Of a stretch of DNA of 64,000 nt, positions 53,701 to 61,997 are shown piece after piece (position 1 is the first letter of the stretch; each line of letters begins with the position of its first letter). The DNA is from Paenibacillus sp. OK003 (GTDB lineage: Bacteria > Bacillota > Bacilli > Paenibacillales > Paenibacillaceae). Where the stretch lies: positions 186,001 to 250,000 of the forward strand of contig NZ_FOBD01000002.1 of the NCBI RefSeq assembly GCF_900109515.1. Direction: 5' to 3'. The position numbers and the translations under genes are program-made. Below the pieces are notes generated by a model. The model searched no databases. It was not told the DNA's origin and worked only from the letters and a program-made list of their open reading frames with translations.

Positions 53701-55692
53701 ATGATGATAATTAGCGCACAACAACTGACCCAATACCACGGAGCACATCTGGTGCTGGATGGCATTACGTTTGAAATTATGGAAGGCGACAAGGTCGCCT
53801 TGATCGGCCGCAACGGAAGCGGCAAAACGACATTGATGCGTCTGATGGCACGATTGAACCAGCCAGATGAAGGACAATTGATGATCAAGAAGGATACACG
53901 AATCGGTTACGTGGCTCAGGTGCCGGAAGGGATGGATGATTACACGGTGCTTGATGTGCTGAGCCTTGGATTCAGGGAGCTTATGGCGTGCCAGAGTCAA
54001 ATGAAGGATATGGAGCAGCAGATGTCCGATCCGGACTGTGCATCCGATCCAAACCAATTGGAGCGACTGTTGAAGCGGTATGCGGCATTGCAGGACCAGT
54101 TCGAGCGCGAGGGTGGATATGAAATGGATGCCCGGATCGATCAGGTGGCGGAAGGTCTGGATATTGCGAAGGAGCATTACGGATGGCGGTTTGGTTCGTT
54201 GTCTGGTGGTGAACAGACCCGGATTGTGCTGGCTTCACAGCTAATTGTAAGGCCTGATTTGTTATTGCTGGATGAGCCGACCAACCATCTTGATCTGGAG
54301 CGGGTGGAATGGCTGGAAGGATTTTTGCGCGAGTACACAGGTACGATAATCCTGATCTCACATGATCGTTACTTTTTGGACCGCGTGGCATCCCGGACGT
54401 TAGAGCTGGAGGATGGAGAAGCAGAAACGTCAGCTGGCGGTTATACGGAATATATGAAATTGAAGGAACAACGGCTGCTACAGCAATTCGAGGAGTTCAA
54501 GGAGCAGCAGAAGGTGATCAAAAAAATGAAAGAAACGATCCGCCAACTGGAAGAATGGGGCCGAGTCGGGGGCAATGAAAAGTTCTTTCGGCGCGCTGCT
54601 TCGATGCGTAAAGCAATCGAACGGATGGAACAGGTGAAGCGCCCGATACTGGAGCGGCGTAACGCCGACTTCGATGTACGTCCTACAGACCGTACGGGAA
54701 AACGGGTGGCTGTGATAGAACAAGTTGAAAAGGCTTATGGAGAACGCCCGATTCTGCGCGGGGTATCGGGATTACTCGAATATGGCGACAAAATTGCCCT
54801 CATTGGACGTAATGGTTCAGGCAAAACAACGTTGTTCAAGCTGTTGCTTGGAGAGGAACAACCCAGTGCAGGCAACCTGGAGTGGGGTGCACGTGTAGAT
54901 GTTGGTTATCTGGCCCAGCAGGAGGAGCCTTCCAATCCGAAGCTGAATGTGCTGGAGTACTTCCGTCTGGAAGCGGGCGTGGAAGAAGGAGAAGCACGCG
55001 GCATTTTGGCCCGATATCTATTCTATGGAGCAGATGTATTTCGCTCGGTAGGACAGTTATCTGGTGGGGAATGGACGCGGCTAAGGCTGGCTCTGCTGGT
55101 TCAGCGCAAGCCGAATGTGCTTTTGCTGGATGAACCAACCAACCATCTGGATATCGCTTCAAGGGAGGCACTCGAAGAGTCGCTGGTTGATTTCGAAGGC
55201 ACGGTGCTTGCCATCTCGCATGACCGCTACTTCGTCAATCGACTCGCTTCCCGTGTGTGGGAACTGGAGAATGGGCGGATGACCGCTTATCTGGGAGACT
55301 ATGAAGCCTATCGGGAGAAGAAGCTTGATCTGCAAGCTCGTGCAGCGGCGGGAAATCAGCATATAGCAGGAGCGGAGGCGTCACCCCAGGGTACTGCCTC
55401 TGGGGCAGGATCAGGAGGTTCTTCTCACGGGATTGCGGCTGCGGCGGGATCAGGCAAGCTGAACAATCCATCCTTCTTCCAGGCTGGGGACACTGAAAAG
55501 AGCCGTGACAGCGAGCGTACTGCGGAGAAGCTGGAGCAGGTCATGGCACACCTGGAGACACGGCTCCGGGAACTGGATCAACAGCTCGAAACGGTGGCGC
55601 ATGATCCGCTTGCTTTGGAACAGATGTGGAACGAGCGAGAGCAGTTGTCGGCGGAATACAATGAACTGTTCGCACAGTGGGCCGAATTATAA
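53701..55692 (+). CDS. ABC-F ATPase, probable ribosomal-protection resistance factor
   Basis: A 663-residue soluble protein with two ABC cassettes and no membrane segments. Both Walker A motifs read LIGRNGSGKTTL, both signatures are LSGGE, and both Walker B regions are LLLLDEPTNHLD. Between them lies a charged helical linker (about 255-320, KEQQKVIKKMKETIRQLEEWG) that in resistance-type ABC-F proteins reaches into the ribosome exit-site region. A Gly/Ser/Ala-rich segment and a C-terminal coiled coil (about 600-660) end the protein. The attenuator and uORF upstream suggest drug-inducible expression. Drug spectrum unknown. Start at the ATG at 53701 behind TAGGAGGAA. Confidence 0.85.
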   Translation: MMIISAQQLTQYHGAHLVLDGITFEIMEGDKVALIGRNGSGKTTLMRLMARLNQPDEGQLMIKKDTRIGYVAQVPEGMDDYTVLDVLSLGFRELMACQSQMKDMEQQMSDPDCASDPNQLERLLKRYAALQDQFEREGGYEMDARIDQVAEGLDIAKEHYGWRFGSLSGGEQTRIVLASQLIVRPDLLLLDEPTNHLDLERVEWLEGFLREYTGTIILISHDRYFLDRVASRTLELEDGEAETSAGGYTEYMKLKEQRLLQQFEEFKEQQKVIKKMKETIRQLEEWGRVGGNEKFFRRAASMRKAIERMEQVKRPILERRNADFDVRPTDRTGKRVAVIEQVEKAYGERPILRGVSGLLEYGDKIALIGRNGSGKTTLFKLLLGEEQPSAGNLEWGARVDVGYLAQQEEPSNPKLNVLEYFRLEAGVEEGEARGILARYLFYGADVFRSVGQLSGGEWTRLRLALLVQRKPNVLLLDEPTNHLDIASREALEESLVDFEGTVLAISHDRYFVNRLASRVWELENGRMTAYLGDYEAYREKKLDLQARAAAGNQHIAGAEASPQGTASGAGSGGSSHGIAAAAGSGKLNNPSFFQAGDTEKSRDSERTAEKLEQVMAHLETRLRELDQQLETVAHDPLALEQMWNEREQLSAEYNELFAQWAEL

Positions 55693-55772
55693 GCCATACG
55701 TGTCAGCTGGAAGGGCATTGGCAACAGCAACAGCAATAGAATAGGAGTTAGCAACAGCTTGAGCAAGCAAGG

Positions 55773-55817
55773 AGGCTGTCTCATAAGTCATGCATTGGCT
55801 TTGGGACAGTTTTTTTG
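55773..55817 (+). terminator. Terminator of the CATAAGTCATG type
   Basis: CTGTCTC / GGGACAG stem (one G-U) enclosing CATAAGTCATGCAT, followed by seven T. Similar core to the hairpin at 6805. Confidence 0.7.
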
Positions 55818-55868
55818 CGTTTCAGGGACTACTCCCCATGATTCGACAGATTCAAATATCCGACATTC

Positions 55869-56061
55869 TAACGAACCGAGGAGATCTTATTGGCTTCAAA
55901 ATCCACACAACGAATATCTAACGAACCACAGAGATGTTATTCCTCATGAAGTGGATGTTTATCGTTGTTTTAGGCTGTTCTTTTCCGAAATAGCATCTCT
56001 CAGGTTTGTTAAAATCTGTATTTCACATGTAATCACCATATAAGGCTTCTGAGATTCGTTA
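55869..56061. repeat. TAACGAA palindromic repeat, copy B (nested pair)
   Basis: Outer half-units TAACGAACCGAGGAGATC (55869) and, on the minus strand, TAACGAATCTCAGAAGCC (ending 56061). Inner half-units TAACGAACCACAGAGATG (55919) and, on the minus strand, TAACAAACCTGAGAGATG (ending 56011). The inner unit has the longest match, including GTTATT/GCTATTTC after the core. Fills most of the 537-base gap before the next gene; nothing else is seen there. Confidence 0.7.
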
Positions 56062-56229
56062 ACGCTTGAACCCCATGCTTGGGGCACGAGATCGATAACC
56101 TATTCTTTTTTACATGTCATCGGGAATAGTGTAACTTTTTTCCTTCTCATGCGTTAAATACGTTTGTGTGTATGGAAACGGCTCCTCTTAGAGCTCACAG
56201 AAAGGCAGGTTATCGTTATTTATTATTCA

Positions 56230-56697
56230 ATGACTTATCGGAACTGGTCGGATGACCGGCAGGTGGAGACGGGGGTACTGGAGCAGGTGTCGGTTACTCG
56301 CGATGAGCTGTTCATGCGCAAGCTGGTCGATGCGACCCTGATGGAAAATAAGCTCTGGGCGCATCTATCCAATGAATGCGAGGATCGTCGGGAGCATGCA
56401 ATTTACGTGACCGAGTATGACAATCAAAAACCTGCGGGATACGGTACAGCGATTGCGGACGCTGCACTGGCAATGTGTAAAATGTCCTCCATGTACAGTG
56501 CGGAATATATGCTGTGGAATGGGAGTGCATTTCAGGAATTGGATTTGGCAGAATCCTCATCGTACACGATGGAGCTTGCCGAGCAACTGCTGGACCATTA
56601 CATGGTGCGGGGCGGTACGACCTATGAATTTGTGTATTCCGTGCTGGATGCGGATCGCAAGAAAGTGTTGTTTTTGTTGAAGGAGGTGGATCTGTGA
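56230..56697 (+). CDS. Hypothetical protein, first gene of the amidoligase operon
   Basis: About 155 residues, acidic, soluble, with no signal peptide and no family I recognise. Seen: MTYRNWSDDRQVETGVLEQV, a central ENKLWAHLSNECEDRREHAIYV, and the end YEFVYSVLDADRKKVLFLLK. The start is uncertain: AAAGGCAGG lies at 56201-56209, about 20 bases before the ATG at 56230 but eight bases before an in-frame ATT (56218). The frame is open back to a GTG at 56164. Its stop overlaps the lipoprotein gene start (TGATG), so it belongs to the same operon and may be a dedicated cytoplasmic partner. Confidence 0.6.
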   Translation: MTYRNWSDDRQVETGVLEQVSVTRDELFMRKLVDATLMENKLWAHLSNECEDRREHAIYVTEYDNQKPAGYGTAIADAALAMCKMSSMYSAEYMLWNGSAFQELDLAESSSYTMELAEQLLDHYMVRGGTTYEFVYSVLDADRKKVLFLLKEVDL

Positions 56698-56972
56698 TGG
56701 ACGAAAATTCCAAATCCAAACCTGGATCACGCGCCAAGCTGGTTGCCTTCTCGCTAATGCTTGCGGTTCCAGCCGTATTATCCGGTTGTAGCAGCAATAG
56801 CGATGAGTGTGACCCGGAATACGATACCGGATGTGAATATGACTCCAGCAGTGGGCACTATTACTACGGTGGCGGATCGTCCTATCGGAGCAACAAGGAT
56901 AGCAGCTCCTACAGCAAATCCAGTTCAAAATCGAGCGGCTTTGGCAGCTTCTTCCGCAGTTCGGGAGGTTAG
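56697..56972 (+). CDS. Small Ser/Tyr/Gly-rich lipoprotein (YjfM/DUF1190-like by context)
   Basis: A 91-residue lipoprotein: signal helix KLVAFSLMLAVPAVLSGCSS with lipobox LSGC. Then ECDPEYDTGCEYDSSSGHYY, which has two cysteines, and a tail YYGGGSSYRSNKDSSSYSKS rich in Gly, Ser and Tyr. This resembles the YjfM/DUF1190 lipoproteins that accompany yjfC and yjfL in enterobacteria. AAGGAGGTG lies eight bases before the ATG. The exposed tail could be a substrate for the neighbouring ligase; that is speculation. Confidence 0.65.
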   Translation: MDENSKSKPGSRAKLVAFSLMLAVPAVLSGCSSNSDECDPEYDTGCEYDSSSGHYYYGGGSSYRSNKDSSSYSKSSSKSSGFGSFFRSSGG

Positions 56973-56978
56973 AACCTG

Positions 56979-58376
56979 ATGAGGCATATATACCAACTGC
57001 CATTCAGTCATGATGAAGTATTCAGGGGCGAAGCAGGGCAGCAGGTTCCCTACCATCGGATGTATGGCAAGCAATATTGTGTGCCTGCATTGACGGTCTA
57101 TTCCCCTGAGGAGATGCAGGAATTACGTACGGCAGTTGAGGCTGTAGACGGGATCTATTGCAAGGTGATGCGTTTTATTCAGCAATACATGCCCGACTCA
57201 TTTCTGGAGCAGCAGTTGGGCATTCATCCCGGCCTTATTCCGGCGGCTCGTATGGAGATGGTGACAGGCGGGATTACTCGGCAGGACTGGATTATCGGGG
57301 AAGCGGGACCTAAGTGTATTGAAAATAACACGGATACTCCAACGGGCATACCTGAAGCAGCTGCATTGGAAGGGTTTTTGGTGGGGATGGCTGAAAAAAC
57401 ATCGCTCCATGCTCCGTCCAAAGGAATGGATGAATGTATCCGGGAATGCTTTCGCCGCTGGCTGGATGCTTACGCACAGCAGGGTTTGCTGGGCCCGGTG
57501 ACCTTTACTTCATTTGGAGAGCATGTGGAGGATCGGACCAATACGGAGTATCTGATGAAGCTGTGCCAGAAGGCGGGGTATGAAACGTTCTACGCTCCAC
57601 TGGAGGAGTTGGAGATTGTTCCAGGGGAGGCGCTCTACCATCATGGACGCGAGATCAACCTGCTGTACCGGCTCTATCCCCTGGAATATCTAATCGATGA
57701 TCGAGATGAAACGACCGGCGTGGACATCGGCGCAGCACTGCTTGAATTGGTTCAGGATGGACGCCTGGGCCTGATGAATCCTGTACAGCATGTGCTGATG
57801 CAGAGCAAGGGCTTCATGGCTGCGATCTGGTCACTCTATGAACGCAATGAACAAACCATGGAATATTGCGGGTTTCGGCTGTTTGATGATGCAGAGTTAG
57901 CGGCGATTTCGCGTTATCTGCTACCTACTTATTTCGAAACTGGACCTTTCGAATGGAGCGCAATGCCTTATGTAGCCAAAAGCTACTGGGGGCGTGAGGG
58001 TCGAGGCACATCGCTGCTGGGTGAGGAATCAGATCATCATGCGGGCCAAACGGCTGCTTCTCATCAGCTGCACGCCCCTACGAACTCCAACACAATAGCC
58101 GAACTGCAAGAAGAAGATGAGATCGCAGCCTATTATAATAATCAGCCTAAAATATATCAGCAGCTGGTACCGATGGAACAGGCCGTGATTCAGACAGAGG
58201 ATGGCGAATACAGCGGTTATTTGCTTACAGGGGTGTTTGTCATCGGTGGACGTTTTGCTGGTGTGCTGCCCCGGATCGGTGAGAAGGTAACCGGAGATAT
58301 GGCCTTTTATTGTGCGGCTGTAGTCAATGAACGGATAGATGATGAGGAGGAGAAGGAATGGACAATTTGGGATTGA
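56979..58376 (+). CDS. Glutathionylspermidine-synthase-like ATP-grasp amidoligase (YjfC/YgiC-like)
   Basis: A 465-residue ATP-grasp enzyme of the GSP-synthase C-terminal family, without the amidase half found in E. coli Gsp. Conserved blocks: RMEMVTGGITRQDWIIGEAG, CIENNTDTPTGIPEA, EHVEDRTNTEYLMKLCQKAG, KGFMAAIWSLYERN, VAKSYWGREG and NNQPKIYQQLVP. It would join an amine to a carboxylate at the cost of ATP. The family in this setting (with DUF350 and DUF1190-type genes) is uncharacterised. A low-complexity insertion of about 30 residues (His/Ala/Thr-rich) lies before the NNQPKIYQQ block. Overlaps the DUF350 gene by 19 bases. Confidence 0.85.
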   Translation: MRHIYQLPFSHDEVFRGEAGQQVPYHRMYGKQYCVPALTVYSPEEMQELRTAVEAVDGIYCKVMRFIQQYMPDSFLEQQLGIHPGLIPAARMEMVTGGITRQDWIIGEAGPKCIENNTDTPTGIPEAAALEGFLVGMAEKTSLHAPSKGMDECIRECFRRWLDAYAQQGLLGPVTFTSFGEHVEDRTNTEYLMKLCQKAGYETFYAPLEELEIVPGEALYHHGREINLLYRLYPLEYLIDDRDETTGVDIGAALLELVQDGRLGLMNPVQHVLMQSKGFMAAIWSLYERNEQTMEYCGFRLFDDAELAAISRYLLPTYFETGPFEWSAMPYVAKSYWGREGRGTSLLGEESDHHAGQTAASHQLHAPTNSNTIAELQEEDEIAAYYNNQPKIYQQLVPMEQAVIQTEDGEYSGYLLTGVFVIGGRFAGVLPRIGEKVTGDMAFYCAAVVNERIDDEEEKEWTIWD

Positions 58377-58762
58377 ACCTGCTGAATGTAGCGGTAGGTA
58401 TAGGTATTTTACTGGTTGTATTGGTATGCGGGTATTTCGCTTTTAGCCAATTGACCCGGTATAACGATAGCGAGGAAATCGCGAAAGGCAACGAGGCGGC
58501 AGGCATGTATATGGGCAGCAAATTGCTGGGCCTGTGTATCATTGTGGGCATGGTGTCCTTTTCTACGCATTCGTGGCTGGATATGCTGCTCTGGTCGGCG
58601 CTTGGAATCATTATTTTGTGTCTGGTCTATATTATATTTGACTTCCTTACCCCCAAGATGCGGGTATGTGACGAAATCGCACGAGGCAATATGGCGGTAG
58701 CTCAGCTGCTGCGTTCCATTATCATCGGCGTTTCCATCGTCATCGGTACGTTTTTGATGTAA
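58358..58762 (+). CDS. DUF350 membrane protein (YjfL-like)
   Basis: A 134-residue membrane protein with four hydrophobic helices arranged as two repeats, each with a charged turn: YNDSEEIAKGNEAAGMYMGS in the first and MRVCDEIARGNMAVAQLLRS in the second. This EI(A)xGN(x)A pattern is the DUF350 signature. Starts inside the amidoligase gene behind GAGGAGGAGAAGG, so it is translated together with it. Function unknown; consistently linked to YjfC-type ligases. Confidence 0.88.
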   Translation: MDNLGLNLLNVAVGIGILLVVLVCGYFAFSQLTRYNDSEEIAKGNEAAGMYMGSKLLGLCIIVGMVSFSTHSWLDMLLWSALGIIILCLVYIIFDFLTPKMRVCDEIARGNMAVAQLLRSIIIGVSIVIGTFLM

Positions 58763-58783
58763 AATAAACCCTAGTGTTTATTT
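58762..58783 (+). terminator. Weak hairpin after the DUF350 gene
   Basis: AAATAAAC / GTTTATTT directly after the stop codon; the U tract is part of the stem. Could end the amidoligase operon. Confidence 0.35.
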
Positions 58784-58822
58784 GGAATGAATATCAATTC
58801 AACGAAGAAGGAGCGCGGCATC

Positions 58823-59770
58823 ATGAGAAAAGTCATCATCGATACAGATACAGCAGGAGACGATACGATTGCGATCCTGACGGCACTGCACCATTTCCAG
58901 GTGGAGGGCATTACAATTACAGGCGGGAACGTACAGTTTGACCAGGAGGTTGAAAATGCCCTGTACACGGTACAGGTTGCGGGACATGGCGGAAGGGTGC
59001 CTGTGTACAAAGGGTGCGAACGCCCGTTGATGGCCTATGGCAAGGCGCAGCACCGCACGGTGGAAGACGTACATGGAGATGACGGCATGGGCGGAGCCCA
59101 TTTCCCGAAGGCAGACCAGCGTCCAGAGGCAGGGCATGCGGTTGATTTTATCATTGAAAAGGTACACGCACATCCGGGCGAAATCTCGCTTCTGGCCATT
59201 GCACCCCTGACTAACATTGCGATGGCAATCCAGAAGGACCCAACCATTATTCCGGAGATTGCTCACCTCTACATCATGGGTGGAACGAATAATGCACTGG
59301 GTAATATCACACCAGCCGCGGAGTATAACTTCTATGTCGATCCGGAAGCAGCCAAAATTGTATTGCACGCAGGCATTCCGATCACCATGGTTGGCTGGGA
59401 GATGTGTACGCAGTATTCTGTTATGGATGATGATGATCACGCGGAAATTGCAGCACTGGGTACATCTGGTGCCGATTTCTTCACAGCCATCAACAAAGTG
59501 GTTATGCAGTTTAACAAATCGGTACATAAACTGAATGGCACCACTCACCCGGATACGTTGCTGATGGCTGTTGCCGCAGATGAGTCATTGATGATCAAAT
59601 CCGGTCAGTATTATGTGGATGTAGAAGCAGCAGGAGAGTTAACACGCGGATATAGCGTTGTGGATATCAATGGACGTTTCGGTAAAGAGCCGAATGTACG
59701 TGTCTGTGAGGCCATTGACCGTCCGAAATTCAAATCCATGCTGCTGGATGTGCTCTCCGCTATTCAATAA
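58823..59770 (+). CDS. Nucleoside hydrolase (IunH/RihA-like)
   Basis: A 315-residue inosine/uridine-preferring nucleoside hydrolase fold enzyme: splits ribonucleosides to base and ribose with bound calcium. The hallmark cluster is IIDTDTAGDDTIAIL (D7, D9, D13 and D14; the usual DTDPG reads DTDTA). Other calcium and substrate blocks are LLAIAPLTNIAMA, LYIMGGT, PAAEYNFYVDPEAAKIV and the late NGTTHPDTLLMAVAAD. The start is the ATG at 58823, about nine bases after AAGGAG. Stands alone with a terminator behind it. Confidence 0.88.
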   Translation: MRKVIIDTDTAGDDTIAILTALHHFQVEGITITGGNVQFDQEVENALYTVQVAGHGGRVPVYKGCERPLMAYGKAQHRTVEDVHGDDGMGGAHFPKADQRPEAGHAVDFIIEKVHAHPGEISLLAIAPLTNIAMAIQKDPTIIPEIAHLYIMGGTNNALGNITPAAEYNFYVDPEAAKIVLHAGIPITMVGWEMCTQYSVMDDDDHAEIAALGTSGADFFTAINKVVMQFNKSVHKLNGTTHPDTLLMAVAADESLMIKSGQYYVDVEAAGELTRGYSVVDINGRFGKEPNVRVCEAIDRPKFKSMLLDVLSAIQ

Positions 59771-59805
59771 AATTGGTGATTTTAACTCCAATAAAAGTAT
59801 TTATC

Positions 59806-59836
59806 ATCCGTGCCTATTCCAGGTACGGATTTTTTT
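59806..59836 (+). terminator. Intrinsic terminator after nucleoside hydrolase
   Basis: ATCCGTGCCT / AGGTACGGAT stem with one mismatch-like G-U and seven T. Confidence 0.85.
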
Positions 59837-59979
59837 GCCCATTCCATTCCTATGAGTGTGTGCAATGCGCGTTCTCTATCCAGTTGGTGACAACGCTTCG
59901 GGTGTGTTAAAGTGAAGGAAATGTTACAGCAGAGACTCTTTAGTTTAACTTTGGAGCGTCCGGCAGGAGGAGTGGCACG

Positions 59980-60474
59980 ATGTTATTTTATTTTGTAGCA
60001 CTGCTGGTTACCTTGGTTGATCAGGGAACCAAGATGGCGGTGAGGATGTATATGGAAGTTGGCGACACGATGAGGCTTGGCGACTCAGGAATGCAATTGC
60101 AGCATTATGAGAATAGCGGCATGGCAGGCAGCCTGTTTCAAGGGAATGCGCGTCTGTTCGGTGTGGTCGCTATTCTGTTCGTGGCGGGAATAATGTATTA
60201 TCGGAGAAAAGGTGAGATTCGCGGTTTCTGGATGCAGGCAGGTGCCGGTTTCATGGTTGGTGGTGCTTTGGGTAATGCAATCGATCGGTTTATCTACGCA
60301 CGCGTAACGGATTTTCTCGTATTTCCGTCGGGACGTGGTATTCTCAATTTGGCGGATGTAGCCATTAATGTTGGTGTGGTTATGCTGGTCATCGGCATGT
60401 TAATCCGTGCATTTCAGAGTTACCGAGCCAAGCGTTTACGCAATGCTTTGCCGAAAATAGAGCGTTCATCATGA
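59980..60474 (+). CDS. lspA: Signal peptidase II (LspA-like)
   Basis: Prolipoprotein signal peptidase, a 164-residue aspartic membrane protease with four helices. TLVDQGTK (D14) opens the family pattern; Asp102 in GGALGNAIDRF and Asp126 in ILNLADVAINVG are the catalytic pair. The usual LxxxxNTGAAF block is diverged (LQHYENSGMAGS) and it stands apart from any ileS/rluD context, so it may be a second, specialised copy rather than the housekeeping enzyme. CAGGAGGAG precedes the ATG. Confidence 0.82.
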   Translation: MLFYFVALLVTLVDQGTKMAVRMYMEVGDTMRLGDSGMQLQHYENSGMAGSLFQGNARLFGVVAILFVAGIMYYRRKGEIRGFWMQAGAGFMVGGALGNAIDRFIYARVTDFLVFPSGRGILNLADVAINVGVVMLVIGMLIRAFQSYRAKRLRNALPKIERSS

Positions 60475-60516
60475 GTTAACAACCGCTTTGATGTAAGCAG
60501 CGTAACTGAATACATG

Positions 60517-60549
60517 AGGGACATTGGATATATTCCGATGTCCCTTTTT
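60517..60549 (+). terminator. Intrinsic terminator after lspA-like gene
   Basis: AGGGACAT.GG / CCGATGTCCCT stem, TATA-containing loop and five T. Confidence 0.85.
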
Positions 60550-60602
60550 GTTATGTCGATGACCGGGTTCGCGGTCAGTGGGCCTGATTCAATTTGATCG
60601 AA

Positions 60603-60657
60603 ACCGTTTTAGGAATATTAGGACACATTATAGTCAACGCTCTAAGTATAAAACGGT
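60603..60657. promoter_or_regulatory. Inverted ACCGTTTTA pair before the second sugar ABC operon
   Basis: ACCGTTTTA (60603-60611) and TAAAACGGT (60649-60657) face each other across 37 bases that contain TATAGT and TATAAAA, possible -10 elements. It looks like a two-site operator for a LacI or AraC-type regulator not present in the window. Confidence 0.4.
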
Positions 60658-60733
60658 GGAAGGATTAACCATATGGTTACTTCACTAATTTAATGGGTAA
60701 ATCTTTACGTATATAAGCTGAGGGAGGTACAAC

Positions 60734-61972
60734 ATGAGAACATCGCTTACCAAGGCACTCGGGTTAATGCTGCTTTGTGGAATAACGGCTGTACTTCTGT
60801 CTTCCTGCACGAGCGGGAATCATGCCAATGGCAAAGTGCAGGTTGAATTTTTTCAGAACAAACCCGAAGCCAAAGGAACCTTTGACGAATTAATCAAAAC
60901 GTTCAACGCCGAACACTCCGATATTCAGGTCACTCAGGTGAATCCACCCGACGCGGAGACGGTGCTGAAGACACGTGTGGTGAAGAACGATGTGCCAGAC
61001 ATTATGGCAATGGGGGCAACCGATACCTATTCCATTCTTGCCCAGAGTGATATTTTCGCCAATCTGACAGACAGTCCACTGTTAAAAACGATCGATCCCA
61101 ACTACATAAAGATGCTTAAGGATGTCACGGGCATGGATGAAGTAACAGGTGTTCCTTACGCAACAAATGCAAACGGCATCATGTACAACAAAACGTTGTT
61201 TAAAGAAATGGGTCTGGACGTACCCAAGACCTGGGACGAGCTGATTGCTACTGCCCAAAAAATTAAGGATGCGGGTAAAATTCCGTTTTACTTCACATAC
61301 AAGGATGACTGGCAGACCAATCTGCCGTTCAATGCACTCGGACCTAACTTGGTTGGTATTGATTTCTATCTGGAGCGTCGCGAGAACAAGGTGACCTTCA
61401 AGGAGAAGTACCGCGAGGTTGCCGAGAAGCAGCTGGAGCTGATGAATTACGGTCACGGTGACAACTTCGGTAAAGCGTACTCGGATGGCAACCGTGCCTT
61501 TGCCAATGGCGAAGCATATATGTACATCCAGGGTACCTGGGCGATCTCCGAGATTCGCAAAGCGAACCCGAATGTGGACATTGGTTTCTTCCCATTCCCG
61601 ACAGGCAACGATCCGAGCCAGATCAAGCTGGTGAACGGAATTGACTCCCTTTTTACCATTTCAGCGAATACACCAAACAAGGAGCAGGCCGAGCAGTTCA
61701 TCGCGTTTCTGCTGGAGCCTGAAAATATAGGCAAGTACATTAAGGAACAGACGCTGTTCTCTGCGGTGGAAGGTGTAAAACAAGATGATCCTGCTGTGCA
61801 GGAACTGACACCTTACATTGAGCAGGGCAAGGTTATCGACTTCGCCGATCACTACATTCCGGCTGCGGTGCAGCTGAATTCCATCGTACAGTCCTTTCTG
61901 CAGAACAAGAACATCGACAACTATCTGGATACACTCGACAAAGAATGGGACAAGGTAGCGAATCGGCGATAA
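60734..61972 (+). CDS. Sugar ABC transporter substrate-binding lipoprotein
   Basis: Family 1 solute-binding protein, 412 residues, lipobox LLSSCTSG. VTGVPYATNANGIMYNKTLFKEMG and MYIQGTWAISEIRKANP are typical oligosaccharide-binder blocks. First gene of an SBP-permease-permease operon without ATPase. The ligand is not evident and no enzyme gene follows inside the window. GAGGGAGG precedes the ATG. Confidence 0.88.
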   Translation: MRTSLTKALGLMLLCGITAVLLSSCTSGNHANGKVQVEFFQNKPEAKGTFDELIKTFNAEHSDIQVTQVNPPDAETVLKTRVVKNDVPDIMAMGATDTYSILAQSDIFANLTDSPLLKTIDPNYIKMLKDVTGMDEVTGVPYATNANGIMYNKTLFKEMGLDVPKTWDELIATAQKIKDAGKIPFYFTYKDDWQTNLPFNALGPNLVGIDFYLERRENKVTFKEKYREVAEKQLELMNYGHGDNFGKAYSDGNRAFANGEAYMYIQGTWAISEIRKANPNVDIGFFPFPTGNDPSQIKLVNGIDSLFTISANTPNKEQAEQFIAFLLEPENIGKYIKEQTLFSAVEGVKQDDPAVQELTPYIEQGKVIDFADHYIPAAVQLNSIVQSFLQNKNIDNYLDTLDKEWDKVANRR

Positions 61973-61997
61973 CGCCTTGTCCGAAGGAGGATGGAGT

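Noticed and set aside
55759..56043. 94-codon ORF downstream of the ABC-F gene
   Set aside because: It runs through the terminator at 55773 and the palindromic repeat copy B, and shows no protein motif.
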